Assembly: GCA_025350815.1 (NCBI GenBank)
Contig: JANXXE010000101.1
Location: forward strand, 1-41,228
Length of the DNA stretch: 41,228 bases
Reading direction: 5' to 3'
Origin: Myxococcales bacterium
Lineage (GTDB): Bacteria > Myxococcota_A > Polyangia > Fen-1088
Position numbers and translations under genes: made by a program. Positions 1 to 9,484 of the stretch are shown here, one piece after another (the stretch's first letter is position 1; every line of letters starts with the position of its first letter). The notes beneath the pieces are model-generated. The model saw only the letters and a list, made by a program, of their open reading frames with translations, was not told the DNA's origin and searched no databases.

Positions 1-1124
<1,124 letters not shown>

Positions 1125-1159
1125 TCCCACCGCTCGCCTGGGGGCCCACAGGGGGCCGG

Positions 1160-1188
1160 CGGCGCCCGCAGCGGTTGCGCGGGCGCCG
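1160..1188 (+). terminator. GC-rich hairpin after dnaK
   Basis: A 10-bp perfect stem (CGGCGCCCGC at 1160-1169 pairing with GCGGGCGCCG at 1179-1188) encloses a 9-base loop, 36 bases after the dnaK stop and 29 bases before the lgt start. There is no T-tract after it, so it is not a textbook intrinsic terminator. It could attenuate dnaK transcription or mark an mRNA 3' end. Confidence 0.35.
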
Positions 1189-1216
1189 GCCGGGAAACTG
1201 TTGTAGAAGCGCACGA

Positions 1217-2314
1217 ATGCGCCCGGTCCTGGTCTTCTTGCCCTCGAAGTTCCTGTTCTTCGCGGCCCTCGTGCTGGCCGCGGGTCTGTTCGTCCAAAAC
1301 GTGATCGGTCGCCGTCGCAACGCGGCCCATCCCTGGTCGTCGACGCCGCTATACCTGCTGGGCGGCGCCTGGTTGCTGGTGGGCCTCAAAAGCGGCTCGT
1401 GGATGCCAACGGGACCCGGGTTCGCCCAGACGTGGACCCCGGTCCCCATCTATTCGTACGGGGTCATGCTGGGGACCTCGATGATCATTGGCTGGTTTCT
1501 GGCGATGCGGCTGGCCGCGCAGGACGGCCTGCGGAACGAGGACGCGGGCGCCATCTATATGTGGACGGCGATGTACTCGATCGTCGGGGCGCGCGTCCTT
1601 TACGTGATTGTCGAGTGGCGCGAGTTCGACAGCGTGACCGAAATCTTCATGGTCAACCGGGGCGGACTGGTTGCCTACGGCGGCATGATCGGCGGCTTTC
1701 TGGCCAGCTGCTACGGCTGCTACAAGCGCAAGGTGCCCCTGCTGAAATGGGCCGACGTCGGCGTTCCGTCGGTGGTGTTGGGCACCGCGATCACCCGGGT
1801 CGGCTGCCTGCTGTTCGGATGCGACTACGGCAAGCGCACGGACCTGCCCTGGGCCATTCGCTTTCCCGGCCCCAGCCTGACGAACGCGCAGGGCAGCCCC
1901 GCGTGGCGCGACCACGTTCAGAATCTGGGGCTGGCGCGCGACGCCACCCAGTCGTTTCCGGTCCACCCGACCCAGGTCTACGAGATGCTGGCCGGCCTGT
2001 TTCTGTTCGCCGTGATGATGTACACGCGACGGGCGAGGAAATTTTCGGGCCAGGCGTTTCTGGTCTGGGTCATCGGCTATGGCACGTTGCGACCCATCAT
2101 CGAAATCTTCCGCGATGACGACCAGCGCGGGACCGTCGGGCCTTTGTCCACTTCGCAGTTCATCGGGCTGGTCTCGGTGGTGCTGGGGACGGCGCTGCTG
2201 GTCAAGCTGCTGAAGCAATATCGGGCCGATCCAGCGTCGCTGCGCCTGTGGGAGCCGGCGCTGCAGGGCGCTGCTGCGCCGACGGTCACCGGTAAGCGTA
2301 GGAAAAACCGCTGA
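1217..2314 (+). CDS. lgt: Prolipoprotein diacylglyceryl transferase family protein (Lgt)
   Basis: This integral membrane enzyme family transfers diacylglycerol from phosphatidylglycerol to the lipobox cysteine of prolipoproteins. The family is recognisable from IYSYGVMLGTSMIIGWFLA, RVLYVIVEW, the GGLVAYGGMIGG segment, RVGCLLFGCDYGK and HPTQVYEMLAG, with about seven hydrophobic segments. I chose ATG 1217 because the open frame upstream is Arg-rich and non-membrane; this gives 365 residues, longer than the usual ~270-300, with an extra N-terminal membrane segment. In the signature loop the Asn residues of classical Lgt (RIGNFINGE type) are replaced by Cys/Phe/Asp, and the His of HGG is Tyr. This is the divergent GC-type branch, so Lgt activity is likely but not certain. 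Lipoprotein clients do exist in the window (30449-31981 and 38104-38667). Confidence 0.85.
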   Translation: MRPVLVFLPSKFLFFAALVLAAGLFVQNVIGRRRNAAHPWSSTPLYLLGGAWLLVGLKSGSWMPTGPGFAQTWTPVPIYSYGVMLGTSMIIGWFLAMRLAAQDGLRNEDAGAIYMWTAMYSIVGARVLYVIVEWREFDSVTEIFMVNRGGLVAYGGMIGGFLASCYGCYKRKVPLLKWADVGVPSVVLGTAITRVGCLLFGCDYGKRTDLPWAIRFPGPSLTNAQGSPAWRDHVQNLGLARDATQSFPVHPTQVYEMLAGLFLFAVMMYTRRARKFSGQAFLVWVIGYGTLRPIIEIFRDDDQRGTVGPLSTSQFIGLVSVVLGTALLVKLLKQYRADPASLRLWEPALQGAAAPTVTGKRRKNR

Positions 2315-2317
2315 AGA

Positions 2318-2326
2318 TGGTATACA
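2318..2326 (+). promoter_or_regulatory. Extended -10 promoter upstream of 2358
   Basis: TGGTATACA is an extended -10 (TGN followed by TATACA, 5 of 6 matches to TATAAT) starting just after the lgt stop. Transcription would start near 2333, giving a ~25-base leader with a GAGAGGA ribosome binding site before ATG 2358. No clear -35 is visible, which extended -10 promoters tolerate. Confidence 0.45.
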
Positions 2327-2357
2327 CGCCCCGTACTTTCCAACCTGAGAGGAACAA

Positions 2358-2906
2358 ATGAGCCTGAAGCGAAGCTACGTAGCGGGACGAAGTCCTTTCG
2401 GAGTGGGCGGGGAGCCGGGGGGGAAAGTGGGACGGCAAGAGCTGTATGACGAGCTGAAGCGGCTGGCCCAGGGCGGGCAGGTCTTCACGCCCGTGGATAT
2501 CGCACTGAGCGTTGGCGCGGGCGAGCCCCAGGTGTCGCGCGCCCTGCTTGGACTGTCGGCCGAGGGTTGTCTCGAAAAGATCGAGCCCGGCAAGTACAAG
2601 GCAACCCCGTTCGTCGAGATAACCCAGGCCGAGTTCATCAAGGCCTTCGCGCGCGCATCCAAGACGGATTCAACCCGGCAGCGGGACCTGTCGGACATCG
2701 GGCGCCTCAAGCAGAACAACGACATCATGCGCGGCCGGCTGCTGACAGCGCTGGCCGAGCGGGATCACTATCTTGCCGCCCTCAAGCGACACGGCATCGA
2801 CCCCGGCCCCGTGCCGGCGCCGGTCGCAGCCCCCGCGTCCGAAGCACCGGCTGCGGCCGAAAGCGCGACGCCAGGTTCCGGCGACGCGGCTGACTCGCAG
2901 AGCTAG
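2358..2906 (+). CDS. Winged-helix-like hypothetical protein
   Basis: A 182-residue soluble protein of unknown function. Residues ~25-85 (GRQELYDELKRLAQ, FTPVDIALSVGAGEPQVSRA, LLGLSAEGCLEKIEPGKYKA) have the helix-turn-helix plus beta-wing pattern of a winged-helix DNA-binding domain. Residues ~100-145 form a charged helical region, possibly a coiled coil, and the last ~35 residues are a Pro/Ala-rich disordered tail. A good ribosome binding site (GAGAGGA, 6-7 bases upstream) supports ATG 2358. The gene has its own candidate promoter and lies 17 bases before the FHA-domain gene, so the two are probably co-transcribed. A regulatory role is inferred from the fold only. I do not recognise a named family. 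Confidence 0.75.
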   Translation: MSLKRSYVAGRSPFGVGGEPGGKVGRQELYDELKRLAQGGQVFTPVDIALSVGAGEPQVSRALLGLSAEGCLEKIEPGKYKATPFVEITQAEFIKAFARASKTDSTRQRDLSDIGRLKQNNDIMRGRLLTALAERDHYLAALKRHGIDPGPVPAPVAAPASEAPAAAESATPGSGDAADSQS

Positions 2907-2923
2907 CCGGGCGGCCTTGCGTC

Positions 2924-3865
2924 GTGCGGCTGCGATTTCGCATTCGCGCAACGGCCTCGCCGCCGGGGCAGGTTTCGACTGGCTCGACGCCGATAGAGCG
3001 CACTGTCGATATCGACGGCGCCGCCAGCGAGATTCAGTTCGGCCGCCAGCACGGTGTGCAGGTACAGCTGCCCTTTGCCGCGATCTCCGGGCTGCACGCC
3101 CGACTTTCCCGTCAAGGGGTTAGCTGGACCATCACCGATCTCGGCAGCGCCAACGGCACCTGGGTGGGGACGACCCGTTTGACGGCACTGGCGCCCCGTC
3201 CACTTGTGCCGGGGGACACCTTTCGCCTGGCGGATGTGCAGGTGACGTTCACGCAGGCAATAAGTGAAGGTGCCGACCCGGCGGGCGGGACAGTCGAAAG
3301 CACGGCCACCATCGCGCGTCGTCTGGTCAACGACCTGTTCCGGGGCGGCGGTGGCGCCGACGTCGCGCGCATCGTGGTGGACAGCGGCCCCACCACTGGC
3401 CAGGCAATCGCGCTTTCCACCGCAGACCGCCCCTACCGCGCGGGCCGGGGGGCCGATTGCGAGATCCGCCTGCCGGATGAGGACGTCTCGCGCGAGCACG
3501 CTTCGTTCCGACGGTCATGGGAAGGCGTGGTCGTCAGCGATCTCGGCTCGAAGAATGGCGTCACAATTTCGGGCGAGCGCGTCCAGGGCACGCGCCGGAT
3601 GCGCGACGGTGAAACCGCGACTGTCGGCGCCACGCGGCTGCGCCTGGATGATCCCGAAGATCGCTATCTGCGCGAGATACAGAAGCCACAACAGGCCCAG
3701 CCCGCCCGGCCAGTCAGCAAACCGGCGGCCGCTGTCGCCTTGCCGCCAACCATCCAGCCACCGGCACGGAAGTGGTCCGCCATGCCAGGCGTATTGGCGG
3801 CCCTGGCCATGGTGGTGCTGCTTGGCGTCCTTGGCCTGGCGGCGTGGCTGGTGCTGGGGCACTAG
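2924..3865 (+). CDS. Tandem FHA-domain protein with C-terminal membrane anchor
   Basis: A 313-residue protein with two forkhead-associated domains, modules that bind phosphothreonine peptides. FHA1 spans roughly residues 30-105 (FGRQ, ISGLHARL, DLGSANGTWV). FHA2 spans roughly 155-230 (RAGRGADCEIRLPDEDVSREHA, DLGSKNGVTI). Both keep the GR, S-x-x-H and NG signature residues. After a Pro/Ala linker a single hydrophobic helix of about 22 residues (near 288-310) ends two residues before the stop, so this looks tail-anchored with the FHA domains in the cytosol. The start is GTG 2924. Such proteins usually read out Ser/Thr kinases; no kinase is in the window, though a PP2C phosphatase lies at 37315. 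Confidence 0.88.
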   Translation: MRLRFRIRATASPPGQVSTGSTPIERTVDIDGAASEIQFGRQHGVQVQLPFAAISGLHARLSRQGVSWTITDLGSANGTWVGTTRLTALAPRPLVPGDTFRLADVQVTFTQAISEGADPAGGTVESTATIARRLVNDLFRGGGGADVARIVVDSGPTTGQAIALSTADRPYRAGRGADCEIRLPDEDVSREHASFRRSWEGVVVSDLGSKNGVTISGERVQGTRRMRDGETATVGATRLRLDDPEDRYLREIQKPQQAQPARPVSKPAAAVALPPTIQPPARKWSAMPGVLAALAMVVLLGVLGLAAWLVLGH

Positions 3866-3885
3866 TGCCGGGTAGATTCTGAATC

Positions 3886-4881
3886 ATGTCGCACCCACCC
3901 GGGCTGGCTGCACCGCTGGTATTCACGCCGGTGTACCAGACACTGGTCTGGGGCGGCCGACGGATGGAACAGTGGCGCCCAGACCTGCCGCCGGGCCCGA
4001 TTGGCGAATCCTGGGATGTGGCAGATCACGAACGCGGTATGAGCGTCCTGGCCGACGGCGAGCTGCGCGGCAACACCCTGCGAGACCTGGTGCGGGCGCA
4101 CGGGCAGTCACTGATCGGTAAAGGCTTCCGGGGTGGCCCGTTCCCGCTGATGGTCAAGCTCATCGACGCGACCGATCGGCTGAGCATCCAGGTGCACCCC
4201 GACGACGCGCTGGCGCGCAAGCTGGGGGTCGGAGACAACGGCAAGACCGAATGCTGGTTGATGCTGGCCGACGGGGGCGAGCTGTACCAGGGCACGCGGG
4301 TCGGGGTGACCAGGGAGATCTTTGCGCAGGCACTGACGGCGGGATCGCTCGTCGAAACGCTGAACCGTTTTGAGGTAAAGGCGGGAGACTTCTTCTTCCT
4401 GGAGGCGCGCACGGTGCACGCGCTGGGCGCCGGTTGCCTGTTGTTCGAGATCCAGCAGACCTCCGACGTGACCTTTCGCGTGTACGACTGGGGCCGCATG
4501 GGCCTGGACGGAAAACCGCGCGCGGTGCACGTCAGCGAATCGCTGGAAGCGATCGACTTTGGTCGCAGCGACGCGGGCCTGGGGCCCCGGCGGCCGCCGT
4601 GGCAGGCGGACGGCGACGGTGGCGAGTTCCGCTGGCTGGTGGACTGCCCGTCATTCAAGGTCGAGGAACGTCGCAGCCTGGGCCCCATCGTCATGCAGGC
4701 AGATCCCAGCGACACCTGCACCTTGCTGACCTGCCTGGAGGGAACCGCCCGCGTCAGCACTGCGGGGGGCAGCGTGAACTTGATGGCGACCCACAGCGCG
4801 CTGGTGGCGGCCTGTGCGGGCCCGTGGCGAATTCAAACACAGGCGCCCGTGCGGCTTCTGGCCTCGAACCCAAAATTTTAA
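3886..4881 (+). CDS. manA: Mannose-6-phosphate isomerase, class I
   Basis: A 331-residue cytosolic Zn-dependent cupin enzyme interconverting mannose-6-phosphate and fructose-6-phosphate, which feeds GDP-mannose and exopolysaccharide synthesis. The zinc ligands of the type I family are all visible: Q102 and H104 in IQVHPDD, E122 in GKTECW and H178 in RTVHALGAG. The opening TPVYQTLVWGGRRME is also typical. Start ATG 3886 is 20 bases after the FHA gene. A TAGATT hexamer lies 7 bases before the ATG and there is no Shine-Dalgarno sequence, so a leaderless transcript is possible. The length fits short bacterial ManA enzymes. Confidence 0.93.
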   Translation: MSHPPGLAAPLVFTPVYQTLVWGGRRMEQWRPDLPPGPIGESWDVADHERGMSVLADGELRGNTLRDLVRAHGQSLIGKGFRGGPFPLMVKLIDATDRLSIQVHPDDALARKLGVGDNGKTECWLMLADGGELYQGTRVGVTREIFAQALTAGSLVETLNRFEVKAGDFFFLEARTVHALGAGCLLFEIQQTSDVTFRVYDWGRMGLDGKPRAVHVSESLEAIDFGRSDAGLGPRRPPWQADGDGGEFRWLVDCPSFKVEERRSLGPIVMQADPSDTCTLLTCLEGTARVSTAGGSVNLMATHSALVAACAGPWRIQTQAPVRLLASNPKF

Positions 4882-4904
4882 CAGCCTCCGATCGGAGAAG
4901 ACCC

Positions 4905-5399
4905 GTGTTCTGTGATGCACACCGGGCGAGGTTGGTGGAGATCGCTGCTCGACGAGGCGACAAGGGCTTCCCCCGGATTGCACAGGAGGCACTCGATCGC
5001 TATTCCGCCGAAGAGGGCGGCCGCAAGGAGCGCGTCGAAGCCGCGCTGGCGCTCGGAGGAACCCTCAGCCAAAAGGCTAGCGAGGCAACCACGTCGATCA
5101 ATGCGTTTGAACTCGGTAGCGGCGCGCGCGAGGGTCGGGAACACGCAAAGGTGGAGGTCCTCCTCGCGGCACTGACGATCCTCCCGGTCGACGGCCACGC
5201 GGCAGACTTGGCAGCCGGCGTGCGACGTGATCTAGAGAAAAAGGGCAACGGAATCCGGATGGCCGACTATCTGATAGCGGGCGTCTGCCTCGCGCACGAA
5301 GGAACCTTGCTCACGAGAAACGTCGACCACTTTGGCCGGGTCCACGGCCTGCGCATCGGGGGGAACTACCGACAGGACCCGAGGACTCGATTGCCCTAA
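4905..5399 (+). CDS. VapB-like antitoxin fused to N-terminally deleted PIN domain (VapC remnant)
   Basis: A 164-residue ORF starting at GTG 4905 behind a good Shine-Dalgarno (GGAGAAG). Residues ~1-58 resemble the helical VapB-type antitoxin pattern (IAQEALDRYSAEEGG, then VEAALALGGTLSQ). Residues ~62-152 resemble the latter two thirds of a VapC PIN ribonuclease: TTSINAFELGSGAR with the conserved Glu (E69), RMADYLIAGVCLAHEGTLL with the conserved Asp (D121), and TRNVDHFGRVHGL. The first ~45 residues of a normal VapC, which carry the first catalytic Asp of the LDTN motif, are missing. I infer that an internal in-frame deletion joined vapB to vapC. The product is probably inactive as an RNase but still translated. 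The same frame is open back into manA, but that extension is not coding. Confidence 0.65.
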   Translation: MFCDAHRARLVEIAARRGDKGFPRIAQEALDRYSAEEGGRKERVEAALALGGTLSQKASEATTSINAFELGSGAREGREHAKVEVLLAALTILPVDGHAADLAAGVRRDLEKKGNGIRMADYLIAGVCLAHEGTLLTRNVDHFGRVHGLRIGGNYRQDPRTRLP

Positions 5400-5452
5400 C
5401 AGATTGGGCCGCTTTCATTGCGGGGACGACCTTTCCGGAAGAAACTGGCTGC

Positions 5453-7840
5453 GTGACGAGCCCGCCCTTCCGCACGCAGCGATCCGCGGCGCCATACTTC
5501 TGGCTGCTGTTGATCCTGTGCGTCGCCTATCTGCCGCTGTTCTACGGGCAGATCATTTTCTTCCGCGATCCCGCCCACTGGAACTACCCCGCGCGTTGGT
5601 TCCTGCGCACGTCGCTGCTGCGCGGTGATGTTCCCAGCTGGAACCCCGATCAGGGGTTGGGTTTTTCGGTATTCGGAAATCCTCTTTACGGCCTGTTCTA
5701 TCCACCGAACTGGCTTTACCTGCTGGGCGCCCCACAAAGCGTCGTGGGACTTGTGAATTGGCAAAGCTTCGCGCATATGGTGTGGGGCAGCGCGGGCGTG
5801 CTGCTGCTGGCGCGCCGCCTGGGTGCGGGGCACGCGGCGGCTGTGGTGACCGCAGTGTCTTGGGGCTTATCGGGCTTCACCACATCCATGTGGACGGCTG
5901 GATTGTTGCTGCTGGCCGGGGCCTGGGTGCCCTGGTGTGCGGTCGGCTTCGTGGCACTGGCGCGAAGCCTCCGACGGCCCGGGTTCGCGTGGCTAGGTGG
6001 CATCGTAAAGGCCGCCGCGCCCGTCGCCCTGACCTTGCTGATGGGCGAGATCTTCGTCGCGATGATGGGGGTCGCTTTCGGCCTGGCCACGGCGGCTGCG
6101 GTGACGGCGACCGATGCGCCACCTCTGCTGGCCGCCCCGGTTCAGCCGCGCTGGCGCTGGTTCGTCGCGCCCCTGGGAGCCCTGGTTCTGGCCGCGGCGA
6201 TCGGCGCCATAACCGTGCTGCCTGCCCGCGCCGTTGCCGCGGCCACGGACCGTGCGCAGCCGCTGGCCCGCAACATCGCCGAGGCTTGTTCACTGCACCC
6301 GCTGCGCTTGTTCGAGTTCGTCGCGCCGGAAGCCATGGGCTATGTGTACGAGCACTACCCCGGCGGAAAGTGGGTCGGCGAGCCGGCTTTCGGGGATCTG
6401 CCTTTGACGTTCAGTGTGTACTTTGGCACGAGCGCCCTTGCCCTTGCGCTGATTGCCTTCGGACGTGGGCGGCGCCTAGCGACGGCCCTGGCCGCGCTTG
6501 CGGGCCTCGCCCTGCTGGTGTCACTTGGCAAGTACACGCCGGTGCATCAGGCGCTGCGCACACTGATCCCGCCGCTCAAATATATGCGCTACCCGGAGAA
6601 GTACATCGTACTCATCGTCGGGTGGGTGTCGCTGCTGGCGGGGCTTGGGGCGTCGCGTATCTTCTCGACCAGCCACCCGCAGCGGCAGCCGTGGCTGCGC
6701 ACCTTGGTATTTGGGTTCCTGTTGCTGACGCTGGCCGCACTGGCACGCGCGCTGTTCCCGATCGAATTTGGCGGTTACATCCGGGTTGGCGCCCTGCGGG
6801 GGGCGGCGGCGGTCGCGGGGATTCTGGCGGTGCAGGCCCTGGCGCCCCGACGCCGAGCAGCCGCCGCCGTACTGCTGGTGGCATGCGTGGCCACCGACCT
6901 TGCCGCGGCGGCGTGGCCGCTACAGGGCTTCGGTCCGCGTCGGATCGCCACCAGCGTGCCCCCGGCCGTCAAGGCGCTGCTGCAAGACTACAAGGGATCC
7001 CTCGTACCACCGCGCCTGTACCGCGCGGACAAGGTCGAGTCGTCAGTGGGACGCTTCGTCAGGGCCAGCAACAACACCGAGGGCGAGCTGCGTTCGATGC
7101 TGTCGATGACCCAGAACACGATGTCGACCTTCGGCGTGGCAAACCTGCCCGGGTACGACGCCGCCATCCCTTCAACCCTGCCGCTGCTGTGGGTGACGGG
7201 GCAAAAGGTCGGTCAGAGCGTGCTGCGCTTGCTTGCCATCGACTATGCGCTGTTGCCCGTAAAGGATCCGGATGCGGCCGACCAACGCTTCGGGCTACAC
7301 AGATTGTTCGACCCCTTGCCAGGGTCGCGGCTTTACCGCGTTGAGGATCCTTTGCCCCGCGTGTACCTGGCCGGGCGGGCCGAGGTGGCGGCGGACGACG
7401 ATGCCCTGAAGCATCTGTTCGAGCCCGACATCGTCGCGGGGGGGCGGGTTTTGCTGGCCCCCGGGGCCGATGCGGCGACCCGCACAGGCAGCGCGGCGCG
7501 GGTGGGCGACTGCCGTCTTGAGGCGTTCTCGAACGCGCGGGTCGCGGCCACCTGTCGCGCCGATCGGCCGGGCGTCGCGGTGTTCGTCGAGCAGTACGGC
7601 ATCGGCTGGCGCGCCGATGTGGACGGTCACCCGGCACCCCTGCTGCGCGCAAATCTTCTGATGCGAGCCGTATCCGTCGATGCCGGCACCCATCGAATCG
7701 TGCTTTCGTACACACCACCTGCGGTCAAAACCGCGGCTGTCATATCGATACTGGCGCTGCTGGCCCTGGCGCTGCTGGCAATAGCCCGGCGCGTACTGGA
7801 ACGCCGAATTCCCGTCGAAGCGGCGCCGGCGGCGACCTAG
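5453..7840 (+). CDS. YfhO-like polytopic membrane protein
   Basis: A 795-residue membrane protein with about 11-12 predicted membrane helices over residues 1-490, a large soluble loop, and a last helix near residues 755-775. The N-terminal stretch PFLYGQIIFF-like (LPLFYGQIIFFRDPAHWNYP), then DVPSWNPDQGLGFSVFGNP and YGLFYPPNWLY, together with the C-terminal beta-rich part (ADRPGVAVFVEQYGIGWRA, GTHRIVLSYTPP), is the pattern of the YfhO family, GT-C-type proteins implicated in lipid-linked glycosyl transfer to cell-wall polymers or lipoteichoic acid. In this Gram-negative-type genome the acceptor is unknown. The start is GTG 5453 with a weak GGAAG upstream. The stop overlaps the ffh stop on the other strand in a shared CTAG. 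Confidence 0.82.
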   Translation: MTSPPFRTQRSAAPYFWLLLILCVAYLPLFYGQIIFFRDPAHWNYPARWFLRTSLLRGDVPSWNPDQGLGFSVFGNPLYGLFYPPNWLYLLGAPQSVVGLVNWQSFAHMVWGSAGVLLLARRLGAGHAAAVVTAVSWGLSGFTTSMWTAGLLLLAGAWVPWCAVGFVALARSLRRPGFAWLGGIVKAAAPVALTLLMGEIFVAMMGVAFGLATAAAVTATDAPPLLAAPVQPRWRWFVAPLGALVLAAAIGAITVLPARAVAAATDRAQPLARNIAEACSLHPLRLFEFVAPEAMGYVYEHYPGGKWVGEPAFGDLPLTFSVYFGTSALALALIAFGRGRRLATALAALAGLALLVSLGKYTPVHQALRTLIPPLKYMRYPEKYIVLIVGWVSLLAGLGASRIFSTSHPQRQPWLRTLVFGFLLLTLAALARALFPIEFGGYIRVGALRGAAAVAGILAVQALAPRRRAAAAVLLVACVATDLAAAAWPLQGFGPRRIATSVPPAVKALLQDYKGSLVPPRLYRADKVESSVGRFVRASNNTEGELRSMLSMTQNTMSTFGVANLPGYDAAIPSTLPLLWVTGQKVGQSVLRLLAIDYALLPVKDPDAADQRFGLHRLFDPLPGSRLYRVEDPLPRVYLAGRAEVAADDDALKHLFEPDIVAGGRVLLAPGADAATRTGSAARVGDCRLEAFSNARVAATCRADRPGVAVFVEQYGIGWRADVDGHPAPLLRANLLMRAVSVDAGTHRIVLSYTPPAVKTAAVISILALLALALLAIARRVLERRIPVEAAPAAT

Positions 7841-9429
7841 CGGCGTCGGCCGCGCTTACGGGCCTTGCGCGCGTCCTTGCGTTTGCGCTTTTCCTTGGCG
7901 CGGTCCACGTTGCGCTTGGGCGCCTGGAAGTGTCCCCTTTCGGCCGAGGGCGTGTTCATCATTCCAGCCAGCTGGTTGACGTCGATACCGGCGAACTTCT
8001 TCATCTGCGCCATCTGCTTGAACCCGGGGATCTTACCCAGCAGGCCCGTTGACTGGCCGAGCTGCATCATCAACTGCCGCATCATCGCGAAGCGGTTCAG
8101 GATGTCGGCGACCTCGTTTTCCTTGTGGCCGCTGCCGGCAGCCACGCGGCGGATGCGACGCTGGTCGTAAAACGCGCTGCGCTTCTTCTTGCGCGCACCA
8201 CCGTCGACGATTTCTTCCCAGCTGGAGATGACGAAGCGTTCGGGGTGGCGCCGTTCATCCTCGGTCATCGACGAGATGATGGAAGCGATGCGCCCGAGCT
8301 CTCGGTCGTCGATCTTGGCCCCGTCGGGCATGGCGTCGGCAACGCCGGGGATCTTGTCGATCATCTCGGACAGCGAGCCCATCTTCTTCAGGACGCCGAT
8401 CTGCTCGAGGAAGTCGTTCATGTCGAACTTCCCCTTGAGCATGCGCATCGCATCCTGCTCGGCCTTTTCCTCGTCGACGACGTCCTCGAACTGCTGGATC
8501 AGGCCCACCACGTCGCCGCGGCCGAGAATGCGGCCCGCCATGCCCTCGGGCCGGAATTCCTCCAGCCGCTCGGACGCCTCGCCCATGCCGACGAACTTGA
8601 CCGGCTTGCCAGTCACGGCCTTCACCGATAGCGCCGCGCCACCACGCGCATCGCCGTCGAGCTTGGTCAGGACGACACCGTCCAGATTCAACAGGTCATT
8701 GAACGCCTTGGCCGTTCCGACCGCGTCCTGGCCGATCATGGCGTCGACCACCAGCAGAATATTCCCCGGGTTGCAGCGTCGATCGATCTCCTTGAGCTCG
8801 TTCATCAACAGCTCGTCGATCGCCAGGCGCCCGGCGGTATCGAACAGCACCACGTCGCGTCCCGTTTCGGCGGCGATGCGCAGCGCCTTTTCGCAAATCA
8901 GGGGCGGGCTACCACCTGGCTCGGCGTAAACCGGAATGTTCAGGCGCTGGCCGATGATCTTGAGCTGCTCGATCGCGGCGGGCCGATAGACGTCGGCCGC
9001 CACAAGCAACGGACGGTGGTGCCGCTTTTCCAGGTACAAGGCCAGCTTGCCGATGGTCGTCGTCTTGCCGCTGCCCTGCAGCCCGACCAACATGATTCCG
9101 GTCGGCCCCTTCTTGGCGAACTTCAGACTGGTGTCGACCGGGCCCATCAGCTCGACCAACTCGTCGTGGCACAGCTTGACGAAGTGATCCTCGGCGCTGA
9201 CCTTGCGAACCTTCTCCTTGGACGAGGCGCGCACCCGGACAATCACGCCCGTGGCTTTCTGCCGCACGCGCTGGCAGAAGTCCGTCACGACCTCGAAACC
9301 GACGTCCGCTTCCAGCAGCGCCGTGCGCACGTCTTTCAGCGCCTCGTCGACGGTGGCCTCGTCGAGTTCGGCCACGCCCTGGAATTTTTGTTTGGCGGTG
9401 CGGAAACCCTTGGTCAGTGTCTCGAACAT
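7837..9429 (-). CDS. ffh: Signal recognition particle protein Ffh (SRP54)
   Basis: The GTPase subunit of the signal recognition particle, which binds signal sequences and 4.5S RNA and delivers ribosomes to FtsY. The N domain is at residues 1-~90. The G domain has P-loop GLQGSGKTTT (116-125), DTAGR (197-201), TKLDGDARGG (255-264) and the GMGE motif (281-284). The M domain starts near residue 325. It is 530 residues, against ~450 in most bacteria. The excess comes from an insertion of about 22 residues at ~398-419, just before the RNA-binding RRIRRVAAGSG segment, and a very basic tail (about residues 505-530). The family Ser of the GSRKRR box is Arg here. A candidate promoter lies 9 bases before the ATG. 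Confidence 0.97.
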   Translation of the reverse strand: MFETLTKGFRTAKQKFQGVAELDEATVDEALKDVRTALLEADVGFEVVTDFCQRVRQKATGVIVRVRASSKEKVRKVSAEDHFVKLCHDELVELMGPVDTSLKFAKKGPTGIMLVGLQGSGKTTTIGKLALYLEKRHHRPLLVAADVYRPAAIEQLKIIGQRLNIPVYAEPGGSPPLICEKALRIAAETGRDVVLFDTAGRLAIDELLMNELKEIDRRCNPGNILLVVDAMIGQDAVGTAKAFNDLLNLDGVVLTKLDGDARGGAALSVKAVTGKPVKFVGMGEASERLEEFRPEGMAGRILGRGDVVGLIQQFEDVVDEEKAEQDAMRMLKGKFDMNDFLEQIGVLKKMGSLSEMIDKIPGVADAMPDGAKIDDRELGRIASIISSMTEDERRHPERFVISSWEEIVDGGARKKKRSAFYDQRRIRRVAAGSGHKENEVADILNRFAMMRQLMMQLGQSTGLLGKIPGFKQMAQMKKFAGIDVNQLAGMMNTPSAERGHFQAPKRNVDRAKEKRKRKDARKARKRGRRR

Positions 9430-9438
9430 AAGGGCGGG

Positions 9439-9447
9439 AACTTACCA
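9439..9447 (-). promoter_or_regulatory. Candidate promoter -10 of ffh
   Basis: On the minus strand CTGTGGTAAGTT lies 9 bases before the ffh ATG. It can be read as an extended -10 (TGG + TAAGTT), which would put the transcript start within a few bases of the ATG. It shares the ten bases GCTGTGGTAA with the region before the PP2C gene at 37315. No Shine-Dalgarno is visible. Confidence 0.35.
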
Positions 9448-9484
9448 CAGCCCGGGCCCTGGCCAGCCGCGACCCGCCCGCAGG

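Noticed and set aside
4434-4904. Upstream extension of the VapB/VapC remnant frame into manA
   Set aside because: The translation before 4905 is Arg/Gly-rich and lies wholly in the confirmed manA gene, while GTG 4905 has a proper ribosome binding site.
5758-7344. 528-codon plus-strand frame inside the YfhO-like gene
   Set aside because: Arg/Gly-rich shadow in another frame of a convincing membrane protein.
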